Shown: positions 22,963 through 23,839 of the stretch, piece after piece
Numbering within the stretch: the stretch's first letter is position 1
Layout: every line of letters starts with the position of its first letter
Assembly: GCA_037128295.1 (NCBI GenBank)
Contig: JBAXWR010000103.1
Span: 1 to 23,839, forward strand
Direction of reading: 5' to 3'
DNA from: JAAFHB01 sp037128295
GTDB lineage: Bacteria; Bacteroidota; Bacteroidia; Bacteroidales; Prolixibacteraceae
DNA length: 23,839 bases
The notes under the pieces: model-generated
Database searches by the model: none
Told to the model about the DNA's origin: nothing
The model's input: only the letters and a program-made list of their open reading frames with translations
Position numbers and translations under genes: made by a program

Positions 22963-23315
22963 GGTGCTGTGTTTTTAATACACAAAGTTAGTTCAATTTT
23001 TGGGAATCCATTCATATTTATAATGCATTATATATTAGGTAATTGCATATAAATCCCCCTGCACCCTTTGAAAAAAAGGGGGAGTCGTTCAAAGGTAATT
23101 TGTTTCCTTTATAATGTTTTCAATGAGAGAATTAGCTTTGGATATTTTCGTTTTTTTTGGTTACTAAGGTTTATTTGTAATATGGGTTTTAAAACCATAT
23201 ATTCCAATACTTTAAACTTAGTAACTAAAAATGAACACTTAGAACATGACCTTATTCCCTATTTCTACAGCAATTTTGTTCTTGATACATCTGGAGCTAT
23301 GAATATTAATCATTA
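22963..23315. other. 350-bp gene-free stretch between the two nuclease-type genes
   Basis: It contains a TAACTTTG -7 box for the Rpn pseudogene (22990-22983, minus strand) and a hairpin TCCCCCT (23054-23060) / AGGGGGA (23077-23083) with an A-rich loop, which has no following T-run on either strand. The latter resembles intergenic repeats common in Bacteroidota. A reading frame at 23068-23412 (+) is not protein-like. Confidence 0.5.
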
Positions 23316-23839
23316 TCAGAGCTTTTCGATTTCTTCAATTGACAATCCAGTATATTCAACAATCTTGTCTATGGGTTCTCCTTTGTCTTTCATTTTCTTG
23401 GCCATTTTTTGAGCTTTGATTATTTCACCTTTTTCGATACCCAGTTCGATTCCTTCGTCAATATAAACCTGTTCAAACCTTCTTGCTTTTTCCCTAAAAT
23501 CCTCATTTTTATTTATATATTCCCAATCCGACTGTACAAACGTGTCCGTGTTGATCCTTTTAATAATTTCAACAAATATTTGATCTTTCAGGTATTCGTC
23601 GAACCACCCTTTCTCATTCAGTTTGTTTCTGGTCTTGTCGGCCAATTCGAACCATGGCAGGTATTTGCTGAACTTTTTATTTTTGATGATGTTTGGCTGA
23701 AAAGCATAGATCAATTTGTTCTTTTGCAAGAAATCGAGTTTCATTGACCGGTTATCGATTATTCCGAGACACTTTGCGCGTTCTGCAAGCAATTCGAGCA
23801 TGTTTTCTTCCCTCCACAAATTTTTGTTGCGCAGAAAGT
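23316..23839 (-). CDS. protein with Rpn-type C-terminal tail, partial at right edge
   Basis: The frame is open to the right edge, so the true start lies outside; within the window the gene can be followed from FLRNKNLWREENMLELLAER. The middle part, with KYLPWFELADKTRNKLNEKG and FVEIIKRINTDTFVQSDWEY, is not a family I recognise. The end, IELGIEKGEIIKAQKMAKK and TGLSIEEIEKL, is the same tail as in the Rpn genes to its left. Either this is a diverged member of the Rpn/PD-(D/E)XK group or an unrelated N-terminus sharing the modular tail. The catalytic core, if any, is beyond the window. Confidence 0.65.
   Translation of the reverse strand, partial: FLRNKNLWREENMLELLAERAKCLGIIDNRSMKLDFLQKNKLIYAFQPNIIKNKKFSKYLPWFELADKTRNKLNEKGWFDEYLKDQIFVEIIKRINTDTFVQSDWEYINKNEDFREKARRFEQVYIDEGIELGIEKGEIIKAQKMAKKMKDKGEPIDKIVEYTGLSIEEIEKL

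Noticed and set aside
23068..23412. Plus-strand ORF of 114 codons
   Set aside because: Overlaps the true Rpn-type tail on the other strand and has a hydrophobic, non-protein-like composition.

Overview
The window most likely comes from a member of the Bacteroidota. The coding style, the TTTG / TAnnTTTG-like promoters, the rarity of Shine-Dalgarno sites, the secreted proteins and lipoproteins, the Rpn-type nucleases with IEIG/IEKG tails and the degenerate dispersed repeats all fit that phylum. The genus cannot be read from the sequence. Almost every gene lies on the minus strand. The exceptions are the oxidoreductase pair at 967-2648 and the damaged toxin-antitoxin pair at 6520-7007.

Layout. 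1-695: the N-terminal part of a lipoprotein-type S9 (prolyl oligopeptidase-like) peptidase, running off the left edge. 967-2648: a sulfide:quinone oxidoreductase-like flavoprotein and a 52-residue companion. 2658-5259: an unknown 571-residue protein behind a bestrophin-type channel. 5260-6519: a long gene-free stretch of degenerate dispersed repeats. 6520-7007: an intact antitoxin with a VapC toxin that has lost its start codon and its middle. 7298-7513: an orphan AF2212/DUF104-like antitoxin. 7514-7990: low-complexity tandem repeats. 7991-8788: a secreted archaemetzincin and a small membrane protein. 8926-20540: a large co-directional cluster. 20541-23839: an accessory tail with a PIN toxin-antitoxin pair embedded between remnants of Rpn-family (PD-(D/E)XK) nuclease genes.

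The most interesting element is the cluster at 8926-20540. Its core genes overlap or sit within a few tens of bases of each other. In order of transcription they encode: a small exported protein; a lipoprotein with a von Willebrand A domain; a three-pass membrane protein; a tubulin/FtsZ-superfamily GTPase; a 1074-residue protein with an actin/Hsp70-type ATPase fold behind a roughly 500-residue unknown N-terminus; a membrane scaffold with a periplasmic head and a cytoplasmic tail; a MotA/TolQ/ZorA-like proton-channel subunit with a long coiled-coil tail; a MotB/ZorB-like partner; a retropepsin-like aspartic protease lipoprotein; and a divergent OmpA-like periplasmic protein. A tubulin-like protein, an actin-like protein and an ion-driven stator in one operon suggest a trans-envelope machine: cytoplasmic NTP-driven polymers or switches coupled through a proton-powered motor to periplasmic and outer-membrane modules. 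Part of this resembles the FtsZ-like family 1 / vWA / OmpA membrane-remodelling cluster proposed by Makarova and Koonin (recalled, not checked), and the stator pair resembles ZorAB of Zorya anti-phage systems. The combination with an actin/Hsp70-like ATPase and a retropepsin is, as far as I can tell, not a described system. Its function is inference. A good terminator just upstream (20715-20744) and a TTTG-N19-TACTTTTA promoter (20561-20591) mark it as an independent transcription unit.
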